64,000 nt of DNA from Hippopus hippopus (GCA_946811185.2 OX328112.1:32581562-32645561), one strand, 5' to 3'; shown: positions 44,796-52,909, counted from the first letter of the stretch. Made by a program: numbers and translations. Notes: generated by a model from the sequence alone, not told the origin.

Positions 44796-45227
44796 AGTAG
44801 ATAAGAAATTGGTCATCCTAACGATTTTTGCTAATTTTTTAATTTTTTGATTAAATTTTTATAAAAAATAAGGTAGACTGACCATACGATTTTTTTAATT
44901 TCCTAATTTTTTAATTTTTTGATTAAATTTTTATAAAATGAACCAGTTTGACCATACGATTTTTGTATGAAAAATCTATTTCCTCATAATTCTAAAGAAA
45001 ATAAATTTCATTATCCCACTAACCAACGCATTGATTAACAACGGTGCTCACTAACCAACGCATCAACTAATATATATCATGGCCCCCATATGTGTCAACG
45101 CAAGATAAGTCTATGCATGAGGGACTAACATAATTACTATATCCATTTTACCATAAATTCAAAAATAAATTTAATGGATAAAATTTTTGAATTTTTTAAA
45201 TTTTAAGTTATAAAATAATTCAAAATG
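44796..45227. repeat. Left terminal inverted repeat of the Polinton
   Basis: 432 bp, matching the complement of 61572-62003 with about three mismatches. It ends exactly in the start codon of the first gene, so the repeat supplies the promoter of both outermost genes. It contains a tandem pair of 72-bp AT-rich units (44831-44902 and 44903-44974), each followed by 'gaccatacgattttt', and the phrase 'cactaaccaacgcat' twice (45017 and 45049). Confidence 0.93.
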
Positions 45228-46241
45228 AGCGTGGTATTAGATAATAGACATCGTGAAAAATATTCTAATAGTGTGTTACGTAAATTAATGTATGAAGATT
45301 ATGATAAAATAGTAAAATGTGTTAAGAATAAACATAATACAATGAGTATTTATTTCCCAGTTAAAAAGTTTTATCGAATAAAATTAACAGATGAATTAGA
45401 TGATGATATACAAAAGCGTGATATAATTTATTTATTTAAAAGAATAAGACCATTGAGTTATTACTTATATAGTATAAAAAAGTTTGAAGAACCTGAATCT
45501 GGGTTTGAATCTGGCCTTGAAGCAACAACTATTTTTATAGGTTTACCAAACTCATATTTTTCTCCTATAAATCCTCGTTATCATCCAAATGATGGTGTTT
45601 TAAATGTTATTCAAATACCATTTATTGATAGTGATAATTTTATTAGTGGTTATGAAAAAGCTTTGTTTGATTTAATTGATAATGATAATAGACAATCCTG
45701 TCAACCTGGTTTTAGATTATATCCAATCATATCATTTAATATTAAAATGCATGAATACTTTTCAATAGAAAGTAAAAGTTTTATTGTAAGTAGTGGTGAA
45801 GATGTATTTTATAATAGTTTTTGGTATGGAATGAAAATGTTAACGAGAAGAAGTGATAGAACTAATTATGCTTATAAAAATGAAGAAGAAGAACTAACAT
45901 CGGATGATGAGAGTGATAGAGAGATATTTAATAGAAATAGAAGGAGTGCAGTGGGGAATCTTATAGATTCAGTTAGAAGAATGGGTATCGATTATGAAGT
46001 TTGGGATGATGATATGGAGGAATATGATAGTGAAATAGAGGAATTAAATAACAAACCAAAAAAAATTCAAGAAACCAAAACATTTTTAGAGGATTTATGC
46101 ATCATATGTAATGAAAATAAACCTAATGTATTATTTTGTGATTGTGGCCATATATCTATATGTACCTCATGTGATAAAGATGATTTATATAGGTGTCCCA
46201 TGTGTAGAGAGGAAACACATGTTAAACGATATCTTCATTAA
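45225..46241 (+). CDS. Polinton RING-finger protein 1
   Basis: A 338-residue protein. The N-terminal ~205 residues form a globular region I cannot assign. Residues about 213-285 are acidic and low-complexity (EEEELTSDDESDRE, WDDDMEEYDSEIEEL). The C-terminus is a C3HC4 RING finger from Cys292: C-x2-C-x9-C-x3-H-x3-C-x2-C-x7-C-x2-C, ending 13 residues before the stop. RING fingers of this C-terminal type are usually E3 ubiquitin ligases, as in IAP proteins, but no BIR domain is present. The gene is the first in the element and its upstream box is part of the terminal repeat. The next gene is a paralogue. A role in altering host or viral protein stability is inference. Confidence 0.8.
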   Translation: MSVVLDNRHREKYSNSVLRKLMYEDYDKIVKCVKNKHNTMSIYFPVKKFYRIKLTDELDDDIQKRDIIYLFKRIRPLSYYLYSIKKFEEPESGFESGLEATTIFIGLPNSYFSPINPRYHPNDGVLNVIQIPFIDSDNFISGYEKALFDLIDNDNRQSCQPGFRLYPIISFNIKMHEYFSIESKSFIVSSGEDVFYNSFWYGMKMLTRRSDRTNYAYKNEEEELTSDDESDREIFNRNRRSAVGNLIDSVRRMGIDYEVWDDDMEEYDSEIEELNNKPKKIQETKTFLEDLCIICNENKPNVLFCDCGHISICTSCDKDDLYRCPMCREETHVKRYLH

Positions 46242-46317
46242 AATATAAATATATTTCCTATATCACAATAAAGCAACATAGGAAATGTTAATTATCTAAC
46301 ATTTGATAAAAAATAAA

Positions 46318-46360
46318 TTTTTTTGAATTTTTTAAATTTTAAGTTATAAATTAATTCAAA
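46318..46360 (+). promoter_or_regulatory. Internal copy of the terminal-repeat promoter box
   Basis: 'tttttgaattttttaaattt' followed by 'taagttataaa' and 'aattcaaaATG' repeats the last 45 bases of the inverted repeat. This gives three copies that lead into start codons (45225, 46361 and 61574 on the minus strand). Confidence 0.65.
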
Positions 46361-47149
46361 ATGGATAACTTACATACAAATGAAGTTTTTTACGACGTAC
46401 TTGATACAATGCCTCCTAAAACAAAAGTGTTAAATAGATTTACGCTCGAAGAATTAAATAAATTAGAAGAACATATCCAATCTAAATATAATGAAACACC
46501 TGTTTATAACCACCGAGAAAGAAAAGTATATATCCCTGGAATTTACGGTAATGATTATGTTAAAACTTTACAAAATGCAAAAGCAGTTATATATTATTGT
46601 TTTAGCGCAGAATTAAAAAAAGAACTCGAAATTAATTTAAGCATGCAATTTGGACTTTATAACAATACATCACCGACAAAAAGAAGAGTAGGTATATTTT
46701 GGGGAGGGGTTTATGGTGAATATGATTATGTAAATTATTTACATAGGTATCATGGGCTAATAGAAAATATGTCTTATGAAGAAGCATTAACTCCTGAAGG
46801 ATTAAATGTGATTGAAGAAGATTTTCATAAACTATCTCCATTTATAGAATTTAGAGAAATAATTCCTACAGAAACCCAGTATGATTTTGAATTTGTGTCC
46901 GCAGAAGATGAAAGGAATCAACATATGGTTTTATCTGACGAAATTTCACAAATTATAATATCTTGTCTAAAAGGATCAAATGGTTCAAAAACTTTTTATT
47001 TAGAATCTTGCGTTATATGCGATGAAGCTAAACCTAACGTGCTATATTGTATTTGTGGTCATATACCGATATGTGAAAAATGTAATAAACTTGCAACTAA
47101 TAAATGCCCCATATGTAGAACAGAATCTTACATTAAAAGAATTTTGTAA
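46361..47149 (+). CDS. Polinton RING-finger protein 2 (paralogue of the preceding gene)
   Basis: A 262-residue protein with a C-terminal C3HC4 RING finger from Cys217 (CVICDEAKPNVLYCICGH, then CEKC and CPIC), clearly related to the RING of the gene before it. The N-terminal domain shares short features (LxxLEELN, YNHRERKVYIPG) but lacks the long acidic linker. The 45 bases before its ATG are nearly the same as those before the first gene and in both terminal repeats, so promoter and gene were duplicated together. It ends 59 bp before the convergent fibre gene. Confidence 0.8.
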   Translation: MDNLHTNEVFYDVLDTMPPKTKVLNRFTLEELNKLEEHIQSKYNETPVYNHRERKVYIPGIYGNDYVKTLQNAKAVIYYCFSAELKKELEINLSMQFGLYNNTSPTKRRVGIFWGGVYGEYDYVNYLHRYHGLIENMSYEEALTPEGLNVIEEDFHKLSPFIEFREIIPTETQYDFEFVSAEDERNQHMVLSDEISQIIISCLKGSNGSKTFYLESCVICDEAKPNVLYCICGHIPICEKCNKLATNKCPICRTESYIKRIL

Positions 47150-47208
47150 AATATTTAAAATGACTAAATAAATATATAATATATTTTTTTATAATATATT
47201 ATATATAT

Positions 47209-48423
47209 CTACAAGTCTATTTCTATCAAAATAGATATGTAACCGTGTGTTACTTCACGGTTATCTGTTCTCGAAATAAAGTTTATTATGTCGCATTGAT
47301 TTACCTCCAACGCCCTTGGAAAAGTCGTACAGCTACAAATTTCACGTTCTTTTTTAATAATAGAGTAATCAACCTGTTCATTTCCGTTTACCGTTATATT
47401 AACTTTTACCTCTTCTGGTACATTACGGTCCCTTTTAACGATTGTTAAACTTCCACTTATAATTCTACCTGACACATTCATACAATAACCCCCTAAACCA
47501 TGTCTTTTACCTGAATTACCATTACCGAATGAAAACTCATAATTACCGTTTAAAATTGATCCCTGTTCTTCAGCCCACACGGTTATAACAGGTTTTGGCT
47601 TATATGCTCTGAAGAAACGCTCCATATATTCTCTAGTGACAGCATCTTTTTCATTTCTTGGGTCCGCTATATTATATATTCTTAAATTATTCATATCAAT
47701 ATTTTGGTTTACTGATAGTTCTCCATTTGCTTTCATTGAGAAAGATTTATACATAGCACCTTGACCACCTCTAATATTTTTAACGAGGTCATCAACATAA
47801 CCTTTAGTGGTAACCGCATCTTGGGATATGGGGTTTGATAATCCAGTAATTTGGTTACCATTCATATCTATTCCACCATCTATTGAATAGGACCCATCTC
47901 GTTTTCTCGTTAAAGCTTTTTCACCCGTGGTAGCCGCCTCAATACTAGTATCCACGTAAAACTTATTAGAGGCTTGGTCGTGTCTCGTGGGGGTTCCGAG
48001 ATTGTTAATTACTCGTCCTCCCATTGAGATTGCATCATCTGCCTCATACCACCTTCCGTCTTTATAAACGAAGGCTCTATCAACATTATCCACATAATTT
48101 TTAGTAGCAGCTTCACCCGGTTCTTTTGGGTCCTTAACATTTCTTATCGGATTAAAACCCATATTTAAATATCCAGTAAAATGGTATCCTCCGTTTTCAT
48201 TCAACAACCCTGAGTTAGCGTCAACATAATCCTTAGTTGCAACATCATGAGAATTCACTGGATTACTAACCCTCGTTAATGTATTACCGTTCATGTCTAT
48301 GGAACCGGTAACAACAGTTGTTCCATCTTTACGTAAAAAAACATTATTTATGTAAGCGAGTGACACACCATCACCGCTTGTTTCACCATCATCTTTCATT
48401 CTTCCGAATTTGTCAACAGGCAT
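47209..48423 (-). CDS. Phage-like trimeric fibre protein with five shaft repeats
   Basis: A 404-residue protein. Residues about 40-270 hold five copies of a ~30-residue repeat with consensus I-D-M-x-G-N-x-I-x-x-L-x-x-P-x5-D-A-x-T-x-x-Y-V-D (at about 40-69, 84-113, 130-159, 184-213 and 240-268), spaced 44-56 residues. This pattern is known from bacteriophage tail-fibre shafts. The last ~130 residues are beta-rich and could be a receptor-binding head. It probably projects from the capsid vertices on the penton, as the fibre does in adenovirus. It is the last gene of a minus-strand block with protease and integrase, 11 bp after the protease gene. The start is preceded by 'agtatatataaaa'. Confidence 0.75.
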   Translation of the reverse strand: MPVDKFGRMKDDGETSGDGVSLAYINNVFLRKDGTTVVTGSIDMNGNTLTRVSNPVNSHDVATKDYVDANSGLLNENGGYHFTGYLNMGFNPIRNVKDPKEPGEAATKNYVDNVDRAFVYKDGRWYEADDAISMGGRVINNLGTPTRHDQASNKFYVDTSIEAATTGEKALTRKRDGSYSIDGGIDMNGNQITGLSNPISQDAVTTKGYVDDLVKNIRGGQGAMYKSFSMKANGELSVNQNIDMNNLRIYNIADPRNEKDAVTREYMERFFRAYKPKPVITVWAEEQGSILNGNYEFSFGNGNSGKRHGLGGYCMNVSGRIISGSLTIVKRDRNVPEEVKVNITVNGNEQVDYSIIKKEREICSCTTFPRALEVNQCDIINFISRTDNREVTHGYISILIEIDL

Positions 48424-48434
48424 TTTTATATATA

Positions 48435-48851
48435 CTAAAAAAGTTTATTTAAAACATTTTGGAACTGGTTACCTCTAGATAACTCTTTTAGAATGTACAA
48501 ACATAAATGACCGCAAAATACTTGCCCAGCTTGTTGTAATTGGTCAGTATTGTACTGTATTGGGCTTTTTAAATAATCTCGAATTTCAATAGGTGGTTGT
48601 ATACCATAACTATCAAAATAAATTTTAGTTTTACCATTTTTATACCAAGCGACCCAATGTGTACCAGGTCCATCACTTTTATCAAAGTTTACTATACCAC
48701 ATTCTTTTTTACTCGGTTTTCTCGGTAGTGAGTCTAGTAAAAAAACTCCTCTAAAATAAGGAATCTTTAATCTTTTAACGGCACCCTCTAATTCGAAATT
48801 GTTCAACGGTTTATTCGGTAAAATTACGTTTTCAATCGAAATATTTGACAT
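48435..48851 (-). CDS. PRO: Adenain-type cysteine protease (capsid maturation)
   Basis: A 138-residue protein, short for the family, with the C5/C48 catalytic order visible: His65 in GTHWVAW, Asp80 in YFDSYG, Gln106 seven residues before the nucleophile, and Cys113 in VFCGHLCLYIL. In adenoviruses and Polintons this enzyme cleaves capsid and core precursors inside the assembling particle. Candidate substrates with an IEGG-type site are encoded at 51896-52480. It starts 11 bp after the end of the integrase/chromodomain region and 11 bp separate it from the fibre gene, in one minus-strand block. Confidence 0.9.
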   Translation of the reverse strand: MSNISIENVILPNKPLNNFELEGAVKRLKIPYFRGVFLLDSLPRKPSKKECGIVNFDKSDGPGTHWVAWYKNGKTKIYFDSYGIQPPIEIRDYLKSPIQYNTDQLQQAGQVFCGHLCLYILKELSRGNQFQNVLNKLF

Positions 48852-48862
48852 TTTTTTTATAG

Positions 48863-49054
48863 TTAAATATTTCTAATATCTTTATTGTCAACCCACGAAT
48901 TAAATTCATCAGGATAACCTTTCCACTTTACGAGAGATTTCTTTTTTCCTTTTTTAATAACCTTTTCTATTCTATACACCTCTTGACTGGTTTTCTGCAG
49001 TTCAGGTTCATAAAAGGTACCTTGTATTTCTTCTCCATTAAAATCTTTAATTTT
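48863..49054 (-). pseudogene. Chromodomain tail of the integrase, behind an in-frame stop
   Basis: In the same frame as the integrase core, after UAA 49055-49057, about 63 codons encode a chromodomain-like segment (VYRIEKVIKK, then KSLVKWKGYP and a Trp nine residues on), ending at TAA 48863-48865. Chromodomains at the end of Polinton and Ty3 integrases can tether them to modified histones. Without readthrough it is not translated here. Confidence 0.75.
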
Positions 49055-49768
49055 TTATGTTATAGGTGATGTAAGTTTTACTTCAGAAACTGTAAAAACC
49101 TCCTCAGTCCATCTTGTTGTATAACCTTTCTCAAAAATCTTTTTCTTTTTAGTTATCCTTACTTTGTCTCCAACAGAGAAATTAGGATTAGAGTCTCTTA
49201 TTTCAAGATTATCAGGGTAAAGATTTCTCCAAACTCTAGTTTCATTTTCTTTTTTACTAGCGTCTACCGGAGTCATCTTAATAGATGAATGTCTTGTATT
49301 ATTATATTCTTTAACTAAATCCTGTAGCACATTAATGTAAACGTTTGTAGAGTTAGCGGAGAAATACTTCCACATTTTTTCTTTCATTGTTCTAATCCAT
49401 CTCTCAACCACACTAGATTTTTCCTCATTTTCGGTAGAATATAATTCAACCAAGTCTTTTACATCTTTGTTATAAAACTCTTTACCCTTATCCACCCACA
49501 TTTTTTCAGGTTTTCTCTCCTTAAAAATACTTTTTAATGCTATAGCAACAGATTTTCCTGTTTTGTCTTTTAATGGCACCAGATATCCATATTTAGAAAA
49601 GATATCAATGACAGCGAGAAGGTATTTAACACCACGATTAAGCTTAGAAAATGTTTGCATGTCTACTAAATCCGCAGCCCATATCCTATCTATACCGTTT
49701 ACTCTAACTCTCCTTTTCTTAAAATTTCTTTTTACGGGTTTATGTAATTCTTCCGCTAAATTTTTTTT
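49055..49768 (-). CDS. INT: Retroviral-type (RVE) integrase core, frame-shifted from its N-terminus
   Basis: The listed ATG at 49660 lies inside the domain; the open frame reaches back to about 49768, where it meets the A11 run. It includes the basic stretch HKPVKRNFKKRRVRVNGID, the first catalytic Asp in WAADLVD (about 49675), the second in WVDKGKEF and the Glu in SSVVERW, followed by an SH3-like C-terminal part (FSVGDKVRITKKK). The HHCC head is not seen and is probably replaced by the zinc ribbon upstream. It would cut and join the element ends to produce the 6-bp duplications. A UAA at 49055 removes the chromodomain. Confidence 0.85.
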   Translation of the reverse strand, partial: KKNLAEELHKPVKRNFKKRRVRVNGIDRIWAADLVDMQTFSKLNRGVKYLLAVIDIFSKYGYLVPLKDKTGKSVAIALKSIFKERKPEKMWVDKGKEFYNKDVKDLVELYSTENEEKSSVVERWIRTMKEKMWKYFSANSTNVYINVLQDLVKEYNNTRHSSIKMTPVDASKKENETRVWRNLYPDNLEIRDSNPNFSVGDKVRITKKKKIFEKGYTTRWTEEVFTVSEVKLTSPIT

Positions 49769-50250
49769 TTTACTCCCATTCCAAATTTCATTTTCGTTCC
49801 AATGAGTCTACTTACCAAACCTCTTTCCATTTTTTCTCTAATACTAGGATTGTAAATACCTTCTAACTCCGTTAACATATTCTTATCACACACTGCGTTT
49901 CTTGTAGCAGTATCATTGTGTTGAAGATAGCAAACATCATGATTATAAGCGGCTTTATCAACACGGTTTATAGGTTTACTCCATTCCTTCGGTGTTAAAT
50001 CTGGATTGAGTCTTTTATTTAGTTTGGTACCTGGCCCCGTAAAGTTGTGCCCTGGTAGATGCATTTCAACAGGTAAATTATTTATAAATTTGTTTAATAT
50101 ACTACTCCCGGTGGTTTTTTTTTTTATAAATTGTGATTTAGTTATTCCACAAATAACACATTTCCCCTGCATCATATTTCTTCCATTTTTAGAAACAGAA
50201 TATTTTATATCACTCGTATCAGTATGTTTTTTACATTTAACGCAATACAT
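49756..50250 (-). CDS. Zinc ribbon plus parvovirus-type phospholipase A2-like domain
   Basis: A 164-residue frame. Residues 3-34 form a CxxC...CxxC zinc ribbon (Cys3, Cys6, Cys31, Cys34). Residues about 60-130 resemble the PLA2 domain of parvovirus VP1: a calcium-loop-like GPGT (72-75), then NRVDKAAYNHDVCY with the His104-Asp105 catalytic pair. In parvoviruses this domain breaks the endosomal membrane during entry. Presence in adintovirus/Polinton proteins is known. The frame ends in Lys codons at the A11 run and the integrase frame begins there, so it may normally be the N-terminal part of a larger protein. Its ATG is 39 bp from the divergent ATPase gene. Confidence 0.7.
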   Translation of the reverse strand: MYCVKCKKHTDTSDIKYSVSKNGRNMMQGKCVICGITKSQFIKKKTTGSSILNKFINNLPVEMHLPGHNFTGPGTKLNKRLNPDLTPKEWSKPINRVDKAAYNHDVCYLQHNDTATRNAVCDKNMLTELEGIYNPSIREKMERGLVSRLIGTKMKFGMGVKKKI

Positions 50251-50289
50251 CTTATTTTATATAAAAAAAATAAAAGTATTTAAATAAAA
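50251..50289. promoter_or_regulatory. Bidirectional promoter between PLA2/integrase and ATPase genes
   Basis: 39 bp of almost pure A/T with 'tttatataaaa' reading toward both sides, separating two divergent start codons. Confidence 0.5.
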
Positions 50290-51072
50290 ATGGATATTAT
50301 GAACATATCATGGGATGAAGTAGTATCAAAGAGATTTAATCACCCCCTTTTACCAAGAAGTATTAGGGGTTTAATTGTAGGTAAATCAGGATGTGGTAAA
50401 ACTACTTTATTGTTAAACCTTTTACTCAGACCGGGATGGCTTGACTATAACGATTTAAATGTTTTTGGGAAAAGTCTTTTTCAACCAGAATACAAAATAC
50501 TAAAAAAGGCTTTTGAAGAAAAACTACCAAAAGAATGTATCTTAAGATTGTTTAACATGCGTGATGAGATACAAAAAGAAAACGCTCCACCATCAGTTTT
50601 AGTTGAAGAATGGGCTAAAACGATTAAAGATAAATCGGATATAAATTGTAACTTCTTTGAAAATGGTAGTGATGTACCTGACCCGAGAGAGTTAAACTTA
50701 GGAAATAAAAATTTAATGATTTTCGATGATTTACTTTTAGAAAAGCAAAATAAATGTGAGTGTTACTACATTCGAGGAAGGCATAGTAATGTTGACTGCT
50801 TTTACCTCTCACAGAATTATTTTAGACTAGATAGACAAACTATTAGAGAAAACGCTAATTTTATTTGTTTTTTCCGACAAGACCTAGGAAACCTTAATCA
50901 TATTTATAAAGACCACGTAGGTGAAGATATGCCTAAGAAAGAGTTTAGAGAATTTTGTAAAAAGGCATGGGAAAGACCACATGGTTTTGTTATCATTGAC
51001 TTAACCAGTGGAAAACATAATGGAAAGTATAGAAGCGGTTTTGATGATTTTTACTTACCTGGAATAGTATAA
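50290..51072 (+). CDS. ATP: FtsK/HerA-type DNA-packaging ATPase
   Basis: A 260-residue protein with Walker A GKSGCGKTT (31-39), Walker B NLMIFDDLL (141-149, Asp146-Asp147) and a polar sensor in FYLSQNYF (Gln175). This is the A32-like packaging ATPase common to Polintons, virophages and nucleocytoplasmic large DNA viruses, which pumps the genome into the preformed capsid. Length is typical. It heads the long plus-strand structural block; the penton gene follows after 21 bp. Confidence 0.93.
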   Translation: MDIMNISWDEVVSKRFNHPLLPRSIRGLIVGKSGCGKTTLLLNLLLRPGWLDYNDLNVFGKSLFQPEYKILKKAFEEKLPKECILRLFNMRDEIQKENAPPSVLVEEWAKTIKDKSDINCNFFENGSDVPDPRELNLGNKNLMIFDDLLLEKQNKCECYYIRGRHSNVDCFYLSQNYFRLDRQTIRENANFICFFRQDLGNLNHIYKDHVGEDMPKKEFREFCKKAWERPHGFVIIDLTSGKHNGKYRSGFDDFYLPGIV

Positions 51073-51093
51073 AAAATATTTAAATATTATAAA

Positions 51094-51867
51094 ATGGAAA
51101 AACTTTTAGAACAAATTGTAAAAAATACGAGCAGCAAAACATCATTTCAAATCATAGTAAGCGACAACAAAACACGTTTTAGAACAAGGTTTAATCCTCC
51201 AATTCAACTGGAAAAGGATAAAGTATATGAAATAGCTCTGGTAAACCTTGAAACTTACTACTCTTTTCCAAACATTGATGAAACGAACAACACATTCGTT
51301 TATTCTTCAGACAATGGCACCACATGGAATAAAATAAAAATACCTGAAGGAAGTTATGACCTCGTTGACATTAATGATACGATTCGTCAGGAAATGAGAA
51401 AAAATGGTCATTACGATAGAGTTAATGAAGAGTATCCTATTAACTTTTCTGCGAACACTAATACCCTAAAGTCTGTTCTTATTATTGATGATGGTTATCA
51501 AGTAGATTTTAATCAGCCAGGTTCCATCGCTAAAGTATTAGGATTTACTCGAGCTAAATATTCGCAAGGATTTCATGAGTCAGAGAATGTAGTGAACATT
51601 CTTAGCATAAATAGTTTGCTCGTTAACATAGATATTATTTCAGGAAGTTACGTTAATGGTTCAACAAAAAATACTATTTACTCTTTTTTCCCAGATGTTG
51701 CACCTGGATATAAGATAATTGAGTCACCAGTTAATTTAGTATACTTACCAATAACGTTAGATGAAATACATAACCTAAATGTAAATATTACGGACCAAGA
51801 TGGTAATTTACTAAATCTTAGAGGTGAAAATTTAACGATTAGGTTTCATATTAGAGAAGCGAGATGA
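51094..51867 (+). CDS. Minor capsid protein (penton-type single jelly roll)
   Basis: A 257-residue beta-rich protein without transmembrane segments, directly after the ATPase, the usual place of the Polinton minor capsid gene. Features that fit include FRTRFNPPIQLEKDKVYEIA near residue 28, LVNLETYYSFPNI, and the IPEGSYDLVDINDTIRQ segment. In Polintons and virophages this protein forms the pentameric vertices of the capsid and would anchor the fibre. The identification rests on position and overall pattern, not on catalytic residues. Confidence 0.8.
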   Translation: MEKLLEQIVKNTSSKTSFQIIVSDNKTRFRTRFNPPIQLEKDKVYEIALVNLETYYSFPNIDETNNTFVYSSDNGTTWNKIKIPEGSYDLVDINDTIRQEMRKNGHYDRVNEEYPINFSANTNTLKSVLIIDDGYQVDFNQPGSIAKVLGFTRAKYSQGFHESENVVNILSINSLLVNIDIISGSYVNGSTKNTIYSFFPDVAPGYKIIESPVNLVYLPITLDEIHNLNVNITDQDGNLLNLRGENLTIRFHIREAR

Positions 51868-51895
51868 GCTAAATAAAAAAATACTCGTATATAAA

Positions 51896-52480
51896 ATGAC
51901 AAGTTACACTAATGTTAAAGTAAATATATCTGAAGGGCAAAAGCAAAAACTTCAACATGCTGTTAAAGCTAGTTGCTCAGTAAGTATTCGTTTAGGTCAT
52001 GAAGATTTACGAGGTAATGATGTTTTAGCAATTACCAATTCACAAGCGAAGAAAATGGCTAAAGCCTATGAGGATGGTGTGGGTATAACTATTAGAATGA
52101 CTACAAAACAACTTAAACATAACATGAAAATAGAAGGGGGTTTCCTCGGAATGTTAGCTGGGTTGGCTGCTAGAGCTTTACCGATGCTCGCAAAAACCGT
52201 TTTACCAGCTTTAGGTGTTGGTGCTCTTTCTGGATTAGCTCAAACAGGTGTTCAAAAAGCTATGGGGTCAGGTCTTTACCTTAAAAAAGGAGGATGTGTT
52301 TGTCAAGTTGAAACTGATGGAAGTGGATTATACTTAAAACCATACAAAGGTAAAGGATTAGCTTCCGTTGGTGATGGGTTGTATTTAAAGCAAGGAGGAA
52401 AACTGTATGATGGAAAAGGACTTTTACTCGGGCCTAATAGTCCATTTGCTAATATCCCTATCCTAGGAGCTATATTGTAA
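51896..52480 (+). CDS. pVI/pX-like virion core protein with protease cleavage site
   Basis: A 194-residue protein. The N-terminal ~75 residues are a small basic domain (VKVNISEGQKQKLQHAVK...). IEGG-F at residues 79-83 fits the adenain consensus (M/I/L)-x-G-G-x. A hydrophobic helix-rich stretch (about 83-118, GFLGMLAGLAARALPML) follows, then three GLYLK repeats (126, 144, 161) rich in Gly and Lys. The arrangement resembles adenovirus proteins VI and X, where the protease frees a membrane-active or DNA-binding peptide. Start preceded by TATATAAAATG. Confidence 0.7.
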   Translation: MTSYTNVKVNISEGQKQKLQHAVKASCSVSIRLGHEDLRGNDVLAITNSQAKKMAKAYEDGVGITIRMTTKQLKHNMKIEGGFLGMLAGLAARALPMLAKTVLPALGVGALSGLAQTGVQKAMGSGLYLKKGGCVCQVETDGSGLYLKPYKGKGLASVGDGLYLKQGGKLYDGKGLLLGPNSPFANIPILGAIL

Positions 52481-52509
52481 TATTTAAATATTTTTTACAA
52501 CAAATAAAA

Positions 52510-52887
52510 ATGGATATTCATAAATTTGGTATAAAACCTAATATTACTACCCAACATAAAACTATATTTTGGAAACCTCGTTTAAATGGAGTAAGATATC
52601 CTCCCTTAAAGCAAGATTCTCTAAAATGGAAAATATACTCACAACTAACTATCAAGATTCCTCCTAATGATGGTAAGAGAGTTCCGTTAGAATTTGGTTA
52701 TATAGCTACACGAGGAGTTGTAGTGATATCTATTAGTAATAAATGGAAAGATAGTTTAACCATTTCTAATGGTATACATCTTGATAATGATGTTAATGAT
52801 ATCTTAGTCTACATTTATAATTTCTCACAAAAACCAATCGAAATACCTGAGGGAGAGTTATTCTGCTATCTAAAATATTTGCCATAA
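52510..52887 (+). CDS. dUTPase-like beta-fold protein, probably non-catalytic
   Basis: A 125-residue protein. Its second half follows the pattern of the trimeric dUTPase core: a GYIATRGVVVISISNKW strand pair, then SNGIHLDNDVNDILVYIYN where dUTPases have the catalytic GxxxxDYxG loop, and QKPIEIPEGELFCYL where they have the IxxGDRIAQL motif. The catalytic Asp-Tyr and the Ser-rich motif are absent, so a structural or regulatory role is more likely. It sits within the virion gene block. The fold call is inference from pattern. Confidence 0.45.
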   Translation: MDIHKFGIKPNITTQHKTIFWKPRLNGVRYPPLKQDSLKWKIYSQLTIKIPPNDGKRVPLEFGYIATRGVVVISISNKWKDSLTISNGIHLDNDVNDILVYIYNFSQKPIEIPEGELFCYLKYLP

Positions 52888-52909
52888 AAAAAATTATTAT
52901 ATTAATAAA

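Larger units (their letters stand above)
48863..50250 (-). pseudogene. INT: Zinc-ribbon / PLA2-like / integrase / chromodomain gene, broken in two places
   Basis: The region holds three frame segments in the order expected of one protein: a zinc-ribbon and PLA2-like part (49756-50250), the integrase core and SH3-like part (about 49768 to 49055) and a chromodomain (49054-48863). A run of 11 A (minus strand, 49761-49771) shifts the frame by -1 between the first two. An in-frame UAA at 49055-49057 separates the chromodomain. In Polintons the integrase inserts the element into the host genome. The indel in a homopolymer could be a sequencing error, a decayed site or a programmed slip. Confidence 0.8.
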
